Positions 9,277 through 17,754 of a stretch of DNA of 64,000 nucleotides are shown here, in pieces. This DNA comes from Lagierella sp. (GTDB lineage: Bacteria; Bacillota; Clostridia; Tissierellales; Peptoniphilaceae), in assembly GCF_029983815.1 (NCBI RefSeq), contig NZ_JASBYU010000001.1, forward strand, positions 124,001 to 188,000, in the 5' to 3' direction. The notes below the pieces were generated by a model. It saw nothing but the letters and a program-made list of their open reading frames with translations, made no database searches and was not told where the DNA came from. Position numbers and translations under genes: made by a program. Each line of letters begins with the position of its first letter. Positions within the stretch are counted from its first letter, which is position 1.

Positions 9277-9957
9277 TTAAATGGTTAGATCCTTTAGACT
9301 TTCCAAATTTAAAATTTCAATCTCTCCCTTTGGCAACAACTTGATGAGACCAAGGTCTTCAAAATGACTGAGTTTTCGAATTAAAGTCTCCCTAGCCACC
9401 CCAGAAAAACTCCCCAACTCCATCCTATTCATATTGTGCTTAACCACAATTCTTCCATCTTCCTTTTTGTAACCAGATCTATTAGCTAAGTCTATTAAAC
9501 TTTTAGCAACCTTCATATCTCCATTTATCACGGATAACCTATCGATTAACTCTTCGCTTTTTCTTATTCTAAGATAGCTTTGAATTAGCATATGCTTAAG
9601 AAAATATTCATCATGCATTAAAATATTGAGAAAATCATCTTTCGATATCTTTAATATTTGACATTTAGTCAGTGCTATTCCGTTATAAAGGTAACTATCC
9701 GAAGTAATTAGATTCAACCCTCCAACAAAATCCTCATCTTTATACACATAGAGAATTTGTTCTCTACCATCGGATAAATCCATAGAGATCTTCATTGATC
9801 CAGTCTTTATAATATACATGTATAGCGCCTTATCAAAAGGGCGAAATACATAGTCTCCTCTTTTTACAGTTATAAGCTCAACAGATTTTGATAGCTGTTC
9901 TTTATCTTCATCTGACAGAAAATTAAATAGCTTAGTTTCTTTAATTATCTCTTTCAT
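9277..9957 (-). CDS. Crp/Fnr family transcriptional regulator
   Basis: A two-domain regulator of 226 aa. Residues about 15-120 form the cyclic-nucleotide-type jelly roll (RGDYVFRPFDKALYMYII, DGREQILYVYKDEDFVGG). A winged helix-turn-helix with FSGVARETLIRKLSHFEDLGLI lies near residues 185-206. Only one cysteine (in TKCQIL) is seen, so an Fnr-like 4Fe-4S cluster is not supported and the ligand is unknown. It lies next to pflBA inside the dcw cluster and is a plausible controller of pfl, which is inference. It has its own promoter and a GGAGGG site. Confidence 0.85.
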   Translation of the reverse strand: MKEIIKETKLFNFLSDEDKEQLSKSVELITVKRGDYVFRPFDKALYMYIIKTGSMKISMDLSDGREQILYVYKDEDFVGGLNLITSDSYLYNGIALTKCQILKISKDDFLNILMHDEYFLKHMLIQSYLRIRKSEELIDRLSVINGDMKVAKSLIDLANRSGYKKEDGRIVVKHNMNRMELGSFSGVARETLIRKLSHFEDLGLIKLLPKGEIEILNLESLKDLTI

Positions 9958-9972
9958 ATTCCCTCCACTATA

Positions 9973-10000
9973 ATTATATAGTATGGGAATTTTTAATCAA
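9973..10000 (-). promoter_or_regulatory. Promoter of the Crp/Fnr-type gene
   Basis: On the minus strand, TTGATT (9995-10000) and TATAAT (9973-9978) have a 16-bp spacer and lie 16 bp before the start codon. The -35 region reads TTGATTAAAAATTC, close to the TTGATAAAAATTTG at the pflB promoter, which hints at a shared regulator site. Confidence 0.65.
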
Positions 10001-10085
10001 ACAGCCATATTAAACTATCGAATTTTTAGTCATAAATAAAAGAAATACTCATAGATCCTATATAGATTTGTAGAATAGTAACCGA

Positions 10086-10113
10086 ATAAAACAGGTAGGG
10101 AAAAACCCTACCT
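10086..10113 (-). terminator. Terminator after pflA
   Basis: A perfect 8-bp stem (AGGTAGGG 10093-10100, CCCTACCT 10106-10113) with a 5-nt loop overlaps the first base of the pflA stop. The T-run on the minus strand is short (GTTTTATT), so termination may be partial. Confidence 0.65.
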
Positions 10114-10859
10114 TAAACAACTCTTTTTATATTTCTTTGATTTTCCAAGTATTCTATTAAAAAATTCTCCAATTCTTTAGCTCTAGACTTATCCATAGGG
10201 TCCACGCCCTTTAGTTCATATTCCATGCCAAGTTCATCATATTTCCCTTCGCCAAAGGTCATATAGGGAAGAATTTCTATCTTTTCAACTCTATCATATA
10301 AAGGTAAAATTCTCTTGGCCAATTGCTTCATAGATTCTTCATTGTCGGTCCAACCCGGCACCATCACATGTCGTATCCAAAGTCTAGTTTCATTTCTAAG
10401 GAGAGCTTTAATAAAATCCTCTTGCATATTAATGGGTCTTTTAACCAATTTCATATGCTCCTTTGGATCAAAATGTTTCAAATCTAAAAGTACTAAATCC
10501 GTATATTTTAAGATTTCATCATATTTGGATTTATCACCAAAGCCTGAAGTGTCCACTACAGTACAAATCCCTTCCCTTTGAATTTTTTGAAGTAGTTCGA
10601 TTAAAAAATCTCCCTGTATGAGGGGTTCACCACCAGAAACTGTAACTCCGCCCTTAGACCTTTTAAAATATGGTTTAAACCTTTTTACAATATTCAAGAT
10701 TTCCTCAGAATCCATCTCATGTCCACCGTTTACCCTTTGGCTATCAGGATTATGACAATATTGACATCTTAAAGGACAACCTTGTAAAAAGACTACTGTC
10801 CTTATTCCAGGCCCATCTAAAAGCCCCATAGTTTCTATTGAATGAATTCTACCTTTCAT
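10113..10859 (-). CDS. pflA: Pyruvate formate-lyase activating enzyme
   Basis: Radical SAM enzyme that installs the glycyl radical on PflB using S-adenosylmethionine and reduced ferredoxin or flavodoxin. The 4Fe-4S cysteines are in GCPLRCQYC (C28, C32, C35). The SAM-binding GGEP appears as TVSGGEPLIQG. The length of 248 aa is typical. It lies 4 bp downstream of pflB, with an AAGGAT site. Confidence 0.96.
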   Translation of the reverse strand: MKGRIHSIETMGLLDGPGIRTVVFLQGCPLRCQYCHNPDSQRVNGGHEMDSEEILNIVKRFKPYFKRSKGGVTVSGGEPLIQGDFLIELLQKIQREGICTVVDTSGFGDKSKYDEILKYTDLVLLDLKHFDPKEHMKLVKRPINMQEDFIKALLRNETRLWIRHVMVPGWTDNEESMKQLAKRILPLYDRVEKIEILPYMTFGEGKYDELGMEYELKGVDPMDKSRAKELENFLIEYLENQRNIKRVV

Positions 10860-10863
10860 AATA

Positions 10864-13107
10864 TTATATCCTTTCGTGGAATGTTCTTGAAATTACCTCT
10901 TTCTTTTGTTCCTCAGTCAATTTGTTGAAATGTACCGCATATCCACTTATCCTTATAGTTAAATTAGGATATTTTTCAGGATTGTCCATTGCATCAATTA
11001 GCTTTTGTCTGTTCAGTACATTTACATTTAAGTGGAAAGCTCTTTGAGAAAAGTATCCGTCCATTATAGATACAAGGTTTTGTTTCTCAGTTTCAACCTC
11101 TTTTCCTAAAGCATCAGGAACAATTGAAAATGTATTTGAAATACCATCTTCACAAACTCCCTTATAAGGTAATTTTGCTACTGAATTAAGACTGGCTAGG
11201 GCTCCTTTGTCATCTCTTCCATGCATTGGGTTTGCTCCTGGAGCAAATGGTTCACCTGCTCTTCTTCCATCAGGAGTAGTACCTGTTTTCTTTCCATAAA
11301 CCACGTTGGAAGTAATGGTTAGAACTGAAAGAGTGTGTTTAGCATTTCTAATTGTAGGAGTTTTACGCAATTCGTCCATAAAGAACTCGAGAACTTTTAC
11401 TGCAATTTCATCTACCCTATCGTCGTCATTACCGTATTTTGGATAGTCCCCTTCAATTTCAAAGTCTATTGCTACACCTTCTTCGTTTCTAATAGGAGTA
11501 ACCTTAGCATATTTAATTGCAGATAAGGAGTCAGCTACAATTGAAAGACCAGCAACTCCAAAGGCCATTGTTCTATTTATATTAGAATCGTGTAAAGCCA
11601 TTTGACCCTTTTCATAAGCGTATTTATCATGCATAAAATGTATAGTGTTCAGTGCATTTACATATAGTGGTGCCAATTTTGATAAAGTGTATTTATAACT
11701 CTTTAGCACATGATCATAATCTAAAACATCATCTTCAATTCTAGGAATTGCTCCCAATGGCATTAGAGGAGAACCATCCTTCTTGTTTCTCTTCATTTCA
11801 TCAATTCCGCCATTTAAGGAATATAGTAGAGCTTTTGCCAAATTTGCCCTTGCTCCAAAATATTGCATATCCTTACCTATTCTCATTGCTGAAACACAGC
11901 ATGCAATAGCGTAGTCGTCCCCATATACTTCTCTCATGACATCATCATTTTCATATTGAACAGAACCTGTGTCCATACTCATCTTTGCACAGTATAACTT
12001 GAATTTCTCAGGTAAGTTCTCAGACCATAAAACAGTCATATTAGGCTCTGGAGCAGAATCTAAATTTTTCAAAGTATTTAAGTATCTAAAGGCTGTCTTA
12101 GTAACTAAAGTTCTTCCATCTTCACCCATTCCACCAATGGATTCAGTTACCCAAGTAGGATCCCCAGCAAATAGTTCGTTGTATTCTGGAGTTCTTAAAT
12201 GTCTTGACATTCTTAACTTTATTACAAGTTGATCAACTATCTCCTGAGCTTGTTTTTCATCTATTAAACCATTTTTTAAATCTCTTTCAATATATATATC
12301 TAAGAAAGTAGTGTTTCTTCCGATACTCATAGCTGCTCCATTATTTTCTTTAATAGCAGCTAGATAACCCATATATAGAAATTGGGCAGCCTCTAAAGCA
12401 TTTTTAGCAGGCTTTCTTAAGTCTATACCATAGGAATCTCCCAGAACTATCATTTCATCTAAGGCTCTAATCTGTTCAGACAACTCTTCTCTAGTTCTAA
12501 TGGTCTCTTCGTCAGCAACACCAGTAATATTTGCCTTATCCTTTATCTTTTCAGCCTTCAATCTATCAATTCCGTAAAGAGCAATTCTTCTATAGTCACC
12601 AATGATCCTTCCCCTACCGTATGCATCTGGCAAACCTGTGATTAAACCAGCAGTTCTTGCCAATCTCATATCTGTAGTATAAGCATCAAAAACTCCATCA
12701 TTATGAGTTTTTCTATACTCTCTAAAATGTCTTTCACTATCTGGGTCCATTTCTAGTCCATAGGCCTTTAAAGAGTTTAGTACCATTCTATATCCACCAT
12801 ATGGATTAACTATTCTCTCTAGAGGTTTTTCTCCTTGATAGCCATAGATAATTTCATTTTCCTTATCTAAATAAGCTGGTTCAAATCCTGATATAGAAGA
12901 AAATTTCTTAGTATTTACAGGAATAACTCCTGTTTTTATTTCTTCTTGAATTAAGTTTTCTGCCTTACCCCACAATGCGGCAGTTCTATCTGTTGGACCT
13001 TCTAGAAATTCCTCATCACCTTCATAAGGAGTATAGTTATCTTGAATAAAATCTCTTACATCAATCTCATTTTTCCATTTTTCACCTTTAAAATTGTCCC
13101 AACACAT
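10864..13107 (-). CDS. pflB: Formate C-acetyltransferase (pyruvate formate-lyase)
   Basis: Glycyl radical enzyme that converts pyruvate and CoA to acetyl-CoA and formate in anaerobic fermentation. The catalytic cysteine pair is in IACCVSAM and the radical glycine is G722 in RISGYAVHF, 25 residues from the C-terminus. Length is 747 aa. It heads the pflBA operon with its own promoter and a GGAGGAAAAT site. PFL rather than a diol dehydratase is supported by the cysteine pair, the overall sequence and the adjacent pflA. Confidence 0.97.
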   Translation of the reverse strand: MCWDNFKGEKWKNEIDVRDFIQDNYTPYEGDEEFLEGPTDRTAALWGKAENLIQEEIKTGVIPVNTKKFSSISGFEPAYLDKENEIIYGYQGEKPLERIVNPYGGYRMVLNSLKAYGLEMDPDSERHFREYRKTHNDGVFDAYTTDMRLARTAGLITGLPDAYGRGRIIGDYRRIALYGIDRLKAEKIKDKANITGVADEETIRTREELSEQIRALDEMIVLGDSYGIDLRKPAKNALEAAQFLYMGYLAAIKENNGAAMSIGRNTTFLDIYIERDLKNGLIDEKQAQEIVDQLVIKLRMSRHLRTPEYNELFAGDPTWVTESIGGMGEDGRTLVTKTAFRYLNTLKNLDSAPEPNMTVLWSENLPEKFKLYCAKMSMDTGSVQYENDDVMREVYGDDYAIACCVSAMRIGKDMQYFGARANLAKALLYSLNGGIDEMKRNKKDGSPLMPLGAIPRIEDDVLDYDHVLKSYKYTLSKLAPLYVNALNTIHFMHDKYAYEKGQMALHDSNINRTMAFGVAGLSIVADSLSAIKYAKVTPIRNEEGVAIDFEIEGDYPKYGNDDDRVDEIAVKVLEFFMDELRKTPTIRNAKHTLSVLTITSNVVYGKKTGTTPDGRRAGEPFAPGANPMHGRDDKGALASLNSVAKLPYKGVCEDGISNTFSIVPDALGKEVETEKQNLVSIMDGYFSQRAFHLNVNVLNRQKLIDAMDNPEKYPNLTIRISGYAVHFNKLTEEQKKEVISRTFHERI

Positions 13108-13178
13108 ATTATTTTCCTCCTTGAATTATTTATTTTAACTCCGTTACTATCATTCTAGTATCTTGGCATAAAAATAAC

Positions 13179-13221
13179 AGTAATCTAAATCACTATAGAG
13201 AAAATTTCAAATTTTTATCAA
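13179..13221 (-). promoter_or_regulatory. Promoter and possible operator of pflBA
   Basis: On the minus strand, TTGATA (13216-13221) and TATAGT (13192-13197) have an 18-bp spacer. An imperfect palindrome, AGTGAT-TTAG-ATTACT (13179-13194), overlaps the -10 and start region. The -35 region resembles that of the neighbouring Crp-type gene. Which protein binds is unknown. Confidence 0.5.
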
Positions 13222-13243
13222 GACTTTTTATCTTATAAGACAT

Positions 13244-13282
13244 AAAAAAGAAGGCTCCTATAATTTAGAAACCTTCTTTTTT
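13244..13282. terminator. Terminator after ftsI
   Basis: An 11-bp stem (AAAAAAGAAGG 13244-13254 with CCTTCTTTTTT 13272-13282) ends the mraZ-rsmH-ftsL-ftsI transcript. The A/T arms would also allow function in the other direction. Confidence 0.82.
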
Positions 13283-13295
13283 CCTATAACTCATT

Positions 13296-15575
13296 TTACT
13301 CCTCTGAGTCGTTTATATTTTCTTCTTCCTGTTTTTTCGATTCTTCATTTTCCACATCTTCTTGCTCTTGACTATTATCTTCTGTGTTCTCTTTTTTCTT
13401 TTCATCCTTTTTCTTTTTAATAGGTTCATAGATTAATTCAAGAGTGTCACCTTGGCGTATAAAGTCATTTACAGGAGGATTAGTCTTTATTATTCTAGAT
13501 TTTTCAGAATCCCCTGTGTGGGTAATCTTTAAATTGGTGTCCTTTAATATGGATAGGGCTTCATTCTTATATTTCCCAACCAATTCTGGGATTTTAACCG
13601 CTGCCTCACCAGAATCATCAGCAATTAGACTTATAACCTTATTTTTGTTTATTTTTGCACCTGCATCGACGGACTGTCCTTTGATTATTATTCCATCTGA
13701 ATCAGAAGTGTTTATAATCTCAATTTTTATACCCTTAGAATTTGCAATATTTACAGCATTTCTTAAGGTTTCTCCAACAAAATTAGGCACATCTATATCC
13801 GTAAGCTCAGACTCTGTACTACTTCCTTTATTAATATTTTTAAGCTTGGCAATTTCATCATTCACCCTTTTTGCTATATCTCCAGCCACAGCATTCCCTG
13901 AATTCATGCCCTTGGGTTCGTCCACTACTACCAAAACTGAAAATTCAGGTTTTTCCATAGGAAAAGCAGAATAAAATGAAGCTACTGTCTTTTCAGAAGT
14001 ATAGACTCCATTTTCTAATTTGATTGTAGTTCCTGATTTTCCTCCAACTGAATAATAAGGTGACTTTACAGCATTAGCTCCTCCATTTTCAACATTATTA
14101 ACCATTAAAGCTTTCATTCTCTCACTTGTCTTTTGAGAAATAACCTGCCTTTTTACAAGTTCTTCCTTAGGATGAAGCTCCTTGCCATCTATCTTATTGG
14201 CGATAGTCGGAGTAATTAGATATCCACCGTTTATTAAGGCATTACAGGCTGTAATCACTTGAATGGGAGTTGCAGCAATACCATGTCCATAGGACATTGT
14301 AACCAATTGTGCAATGTTCATACTAGATGCAGAAGATGGAATAAGCCCCTTTTGTTCCCCTATTAAATCAATTCCAGTCAAATCCCCAAATCCAAAGGCT
14401 TTCAAATATTGGTGCATCTTTGCATAACCTATTTGTTCAGCCATTTGTGCAAAGGAAGGGTTGCAAGAATTGGCCAAAGCTTCTTCCATAGTCTGAATAC
14501 CATGGGGGTCATACCACCTATAACATTTTATAGTAACACCCTTGGTTATATTATAGTATCCCTTGCATTCATAGGTGTCCCTTTCAGTAAAGACGCCTTC
14601 CTCCAAACCAACGGCAGCAGTAATCAGTTTATATACTGATCCTGGTTCGTAAATGTCACTAATGCATCTATTTCTCCAAATGTCATATAGTTTATTTAAT
14701 TTTTCCTTGTCCTTTAATCCATCCAATTCCTTTTGTTCCTCTTCAGTTCTACCTTTCCGAGGATTATTAGAATCAAATCTAGGCGAATTTTCCATGGCAA
14801 TAACTTTATTTGTCATAGGATTAGTCACTATTACGGAAATGGACTTTGGACTGTATTTCTCCTGGGCATCTCTAAGAATATTTCCTATTATACCTGAGAT
14901 AGATTGTTCTATATTTAAAGTAATATTTTTCCCTTCGTGAGATTTGACCTCTCTATTATCTTCAAAAGAGATCAAACTTCCATTTCTAGAACCAGCAAAA
15001 ATATTTAGACCATATTTTCCCTTTAAAAAATTATCATAAAAATTTTCAACACCATAAAGCCCTTCACCATCGCTATTTGTAAAACCTAAAACATAGGAAA
15101 GTGAAGTTCCTTCGGGATAGTATCTTCTATTTTCAACCGTAAGACTTAAAGAATTCTCACCTAAATCTCTTATTTCCTTTACCTGCTTAGAGGTGAGGTT
15201 CTCCTTAACTCTTACGGTCTTCTTACTCGCTAATACTTTGTCGATCTCTTCCCCTGACATATCTAGAATAGTTGAAAATCCATTTATAATTTTATTTCTA
15301 GAATCTTCTTTTAAATCTTGGGGAAAGTAATATAGACAATTTACTTTTACATTCTTTGCCAAGACATTTCCACTACTGTCGAGTATTTGTCCTCTCTTAG
15401 CGGGAATTTTTAATATCCTTGTCCTCTGTTCTGCAGCCTTTGTTTTATATATTGAATTATATAAATAGATCATCCTTGCTGCAAAAACAAATAACATTAT
15501 TAAACTTATTAAAAATATACCAATAGTTCTATTTTTAAATTTTCTATTAAAATTAGTTCTTCTTCTCTTTTTCAT
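13296..15575 (-). CDS. ftsI: Division transpeptidase, PBP2/SpoVD-type with two PASTA domains
   Basis: Class B penicillin-binding protein that cross-links septal peptidoglycan with FtsW. It has a basic N-terminus, one membrane anchor at about 17-37, a dimerisation domain (AKRGQILDSSGNVLA), and a transpeptidase with S313-V-Y-K316, SCN and KSGTT motifs. Two PASTA repeats (about 590-720, starting DVPNFVGETL and KIPELVGKYK) and a highly charged Glu/Lys tail of about 40 residues follow. Length is 759 aa. It overlaps ftsL by 23 bp. The PASTA arrangement resembles Pbp2X/SpoVD. SpoVD is less likely as the sole role because of the dcw position. Confidence 0.92.
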   Translation of the reverse strand: MKKRRRTNFNRKFKNRTIGIFLISLIMLFVFAARMIYLYNSIYKTKAAEQRTRILKIPAKRGQILDSSGNVLAKNVKVNCLYYFPQDLKEDSRNKIINGFSTILDMSGEEIDKVLASKKTVRVKENLTSKQVKEIRDLGENSLSLTVENRRYYPEGTSLSYVLGFTNSDGEGLYGVENFYDNFLKGKYGLNIFAGSRNGSLISFEDNREVKSHEGKNITLNIEQSISGIIGNILRDAQEKYSPKSISVIVTNPMTNKVIAMENSPRFDSNNPRKGRTEEEQKELDGLKDKEKLNKLYDIWRNRCISDIYEPGSVYKLITAAVGLEEGVFTERDTYECKGYYNITKGVTIKCYRWYDPHGIQTMEEALANSCNPSFAQMAEQIGYAKMHQYLKAFGFGDLTGIDLIGEQKGLIPSSASSMNIAQLVTMSYGHGIAATPIQVITACNALINGGYLITPTIANKIDGKELHPKEELVKRQVISQKTSERMKALMVNNVENGGANAVKSPYYSVGGKSGTTIKLENGVYTSEKTVASFYSAFPMEKPEFSVLVVVDEPKGMNSGNAVAGDIAKRVNDEIAKLKNINKGSSTESELTDIDVPNFVGETLRNAVNIANSKGIKIEIINTSDSDGIIIKGQSVDAGAKINKNKVISLIADDSGEAAVKIPELVGKYKNEALSILKDTNLKITHTGDSEKSRIIKTNPPVNDFIRQGDTLELIYEPIKKKKDEKKKENTEDNSQEQEDVENEESKKQEEENINDSEE

Positions 15576-16035
15576 TGTTTTTGCTAACCAGCGTATTATT
15601 TTCTAACTTACCTGAATTATCCATTTTTTTGTCTTCGCTCTTTGAAATATAGAAGTATTGATTTTCATTAGGATAAACCATACCCAATTTATACCTGGCT
15701 ATTTCTTCAATCCTTTCAACAGATGCATATTTATCTATTTCCATGCTATAGTAATCTCTGGTAGCTTCAAGGTCCTCAATTTCAGTTTTTACACTGGATA
15801 TTTTACCCGTTAGAACCGTTGAAGTCACATAGGAATATAGTAGACAAATAGATAATAGAACATTAATCAGTCCTAAAGTAACTAGAGCTTTTTTTCTAGT
15901 AGCAACTTTAGTTTTCTTTCTTGTCCTCCCTTTGACTTTAATATATCTGTCTTCATTTTTCAATACCCTTAGGTCGGCATTTTGATATGCTGTGTTTTCT
16001 ACAGCATATGAAAAATCATAGTTTCTAGCTTCCAT
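15553..16035 (-). CDS. ftsL: Cell division protein FtsL (septum formation initiator-like)
   Basis: Small bitopic division protein of 160 aa. A basic cytoplasmic part (KGRTRKKTKVATRKK) precedes one membrane segment at about residues 51-71. An extracytoplasmic coiled-coil leucine-zipper region (SVKTEIEDLEATRDYYSMEIDK) and RIEEIARYKLGMVYP follow. It lies between rsmH and ftsI and overlaps ftsI. Sequence conservation in this family is low, so the call rests on topology and order. Confidence 0.86.
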   Translation of the reverse strand: MEARNYDFSYAVENTAYQNADLRVLKNEDRYIKVKGRTRKKTKVATRKKALVTLGLINVLLSICLLYSYVTSTVLTGKISSVKTEIEDLEATRDYYSMEIDKYASVERIEEIARYKLGMVYPNENQYFYISKSEDKKMDNSGKLENNTLVSKNNEKEKKN

Positions 16036-16037
16036 AT

Positions 16038-16973
16038 CTACACTCTTTCTACAATTCTTAACTTAGAACTCTTGGATCTGGAATTCTCTTCCATCTCTAG
16101 TTCTGTAGGAGTAATTGGTTTTCTAGTAATTATCTCTACTTCTTTCTTTTTATTACATACACAAATTGGCAAATCCGGTGGACATATGCAATCAGTATTT
16201 AAATCTTTGAAGATATTCTTTACAATTCGATCCTCTAAAGAGTGAAATGTTATTACACATAATCTCCCACCTTTATTCAACCTCTTTACAATCCTTGGTA
16301 GTACATATTCTAAAGCTCCAAGCTCATCGTTAACTTCAATCCTCAAAGCTTGAAAAACTCTTTTTGAATAATGTCCTTTAGATTTCTTCCTGACCTCTAA
16401 TGGGACTGCTGAATCTATTATCTCTACAAGATCAAATGTAGTTTCTATCTCTTTTTCTCTTCTCTTTTCAACAATAAATTGAGCTATCCTATAGGACCAT
16501 TTCTCTTCACCATATTTAAAAAAGATATCCGATAACTCCTCAACCGAATAATTATTGACTATAAAAGCAGCCGTCAATTCCTGTTGTTTATCCATTCTCA
16601 TATCTAAAGGTGCATCCTCCATATAGGAAAACCCTCTTGATACCTCATCTATTTGGAATGATGAAACCCCAATGTCCATCAAAACTCCATCGACTTTTTC
16701 AATTCCCAATTGATCGAGTATCTCTTCGAAATACTTAAAATTGGATTTAATAAATGTGATTTTATCCGAATAGTCCTTTAGTTTAGCCTTTGCTGCATTT
16801 AGAGCATCTAAGTCCTGGTCAATGCAAATCAACCTTCCATCCTTAAGCCTCTTTGCTATCTCTAAAGAATGACTACCTCCACCTAAAGTGCAATCCACAT
16901 AAATTTTATTTTCTTGTATTTTCAATCCTTCTATAGTTTCTTCTAAAAGAACTGGTATATGCTTAAATTCCAT
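16038..16973 (-). CDS. rsmH: 16S rRNA (cytosine-1402-N4)-methyltransferase RsmH
   Basis: SAM-dependent methyltransferase (former MraW) acting on the decoding region of 16S rRNA. Family motifs are HIPVLLEETIEGL, DCTLGGGSHS (SAM loop), DGVLMDIGVSSFQID, and near the C-terminus ITFHSLEDRIVK. The length of 311 aa is standard. It lies 9 bp from mraZ and 2 bp from ftsL in the first dcw block. Confidence 0.97.
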   Translation of the reverse strand: MEFKHIPVLLEETIEGLKIQENKIYVDCTLGGGSHSLEIAKRLKDGRLICIDQDLDALNAAKAKLKDYSDKITFIKSNFKYFEEILDQLGIEKVDGVLMDIGVSSFQIDEVSRGFSYMEDAPLDMRMDKQQELTAAFIVNNYSVEELSDIFFKYGEEKWSYRIAQFIVEKRREKEIETTFDLVEIIDSAVPLEVRKKSKGHYSKRVFQALRIEVNDELGALEYVLPRIVKRLNKGGRLCVITFHSLEDRIVKNIFKDLNTDCICPPDLPICVCNKKKEVEIITRKPITPTELEMEENSRSKSSKLRIVERV

Positions 16974-16982
16974 ATTAAACCC

Positions 16983-17420
16983 CTAAAAATCTATGTCTAA
17001 ATCCGACATCCTCTCAGTTAAAATGTCATAGTTGAAGTCTTCATCATCATTGTAAGACTCCCATCTGTCCTTATCCCAAATTTCAACCCTGGTAGAAACA
17101 CCGATAACTATCGCTTCTTTTTTCAACATTGCATACTCCCTTAAGTTACCAGGCAAAAGTACACGTCCCATCTTATCCAAAGAAACATCAATCGCTCCTG
17201 CATAGAATAATCTAGCTATTCCCCTTGCCTCTTTTCGAGACAATCTCAAATTATTAATTTTTTTATCCATCTCTATCCACTGTTCCTCTGGAAAAACGAA
17301 TAGACAACCGTCCATTCCCTTTGTGATGTAAAAGCTTTTTCCTAATTCATCTCTGAATTTTGAAGGCATGGTTATACGTCCCTTAGAATCCAAATTATGT
17401 TGATATTCGCCTATGAACAC
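16983..17420 (-). CDS. mraZ: Transcriptional regulator MraZ
   Basis: AbrB-like DNA-binding protein that represses its own dcw operon. The two SpoVT/AbrB-type halves carry the DXXXR motifs DSKGRITMPSKFR and DKMGRVLLPGNLR. I choose the GTG at 17418-17420, giving 145 aa with the usual N-terminus FIGEYQHNLD. It has GGAGGTGG four bases upstream. The more distal in-frame GTG at 17433 would place this ribosome binding site inside the gene. It is the first gene of the operon, and operator-like repeats lie just upstream. Confidence 0.96.
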   Translation of the reverse strand: MFIGEYQHNLDSKGRITMPSKFRDELGKSFYITKGMDGCLFVFPEEQWIEMDKKINNLRLSRKEARGIARLFYAGAIDVSLDKMGRVLLPGNLREYAMLKKEAIVIGVSTRVEIWDKDRWESYNDDEDFNYDILTERMSDLDIDF

Positions 17421-17445
17421 ATAACCACCTCCCACTAAAAATTAA

Positions 17446-17471
17446 ACACTTTTACCCACTTTCTACCACTT
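17446..17471 (-). promoter_or_regulatory. MraZ-type operator: three direct repeats with 10-bp period
   Basis: On the minus strand AAGTGG, AAGTGG and AAGTGT begin at 17471, 17461 and 17451, exactly 10 bp apart, between the promoter and mraZ. MraZ in other bacteria is known to bind short GTGG/TGGG-type repeats spaced one helical turn apart near its own start, so autoregulation is likely. Confidence 0.75.
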
Positions 17472-17477
17472 AATACT

Positions 17478-17506
17478 ATAATACACTATTAACTTAGTAT
17501 TTTCAA
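17478..17506 (-). promoter_or_regulatory. Promoter of mraZ-rsmH-ftsL-ftsI
   Basis: On the minus strand, TTGAAA (17501-17506) and TATTAT (17478-17483) have a 17-bp spacer. The predicted start of transcription falls on the first of the MraZ-type repeats. Confidence 0.68.
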
Positions 17507-17741
17507 CGTTTTCATGTTAAATCCATGCTAACGATTTTACTATTAGATACAAACTTATGGCTATTTGGTGAGGTTTTTCTTTTATTCTGATAATTTGTGG
17601 GTAATTGTGTATCGATTTTCTTGTTTTTACCAAATTATAGATGAATGCCTGTGCTTCACTAGAATACAAACTTATATTTTTAGAGTTAGGGTATAAATAT
17701 AGTGAATAGATTTAGCTATTCAAAAAAATAATTTCAGTAAT
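17507..17741. other. Intergenic region between the divergent mraZ and SDR genes
   Basis: No open reading frame is credible here. An 11-bp direct repeat, TACAAACTTAT, occurs at 17548-17558 and 17665-17675 on the side that must hold the SDR gene promoter. A clear -35/-10 pair for that gene was not resolved. Confidence 0.4.
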
Positions 17742-17754
17742 AGGAGGGACGATG

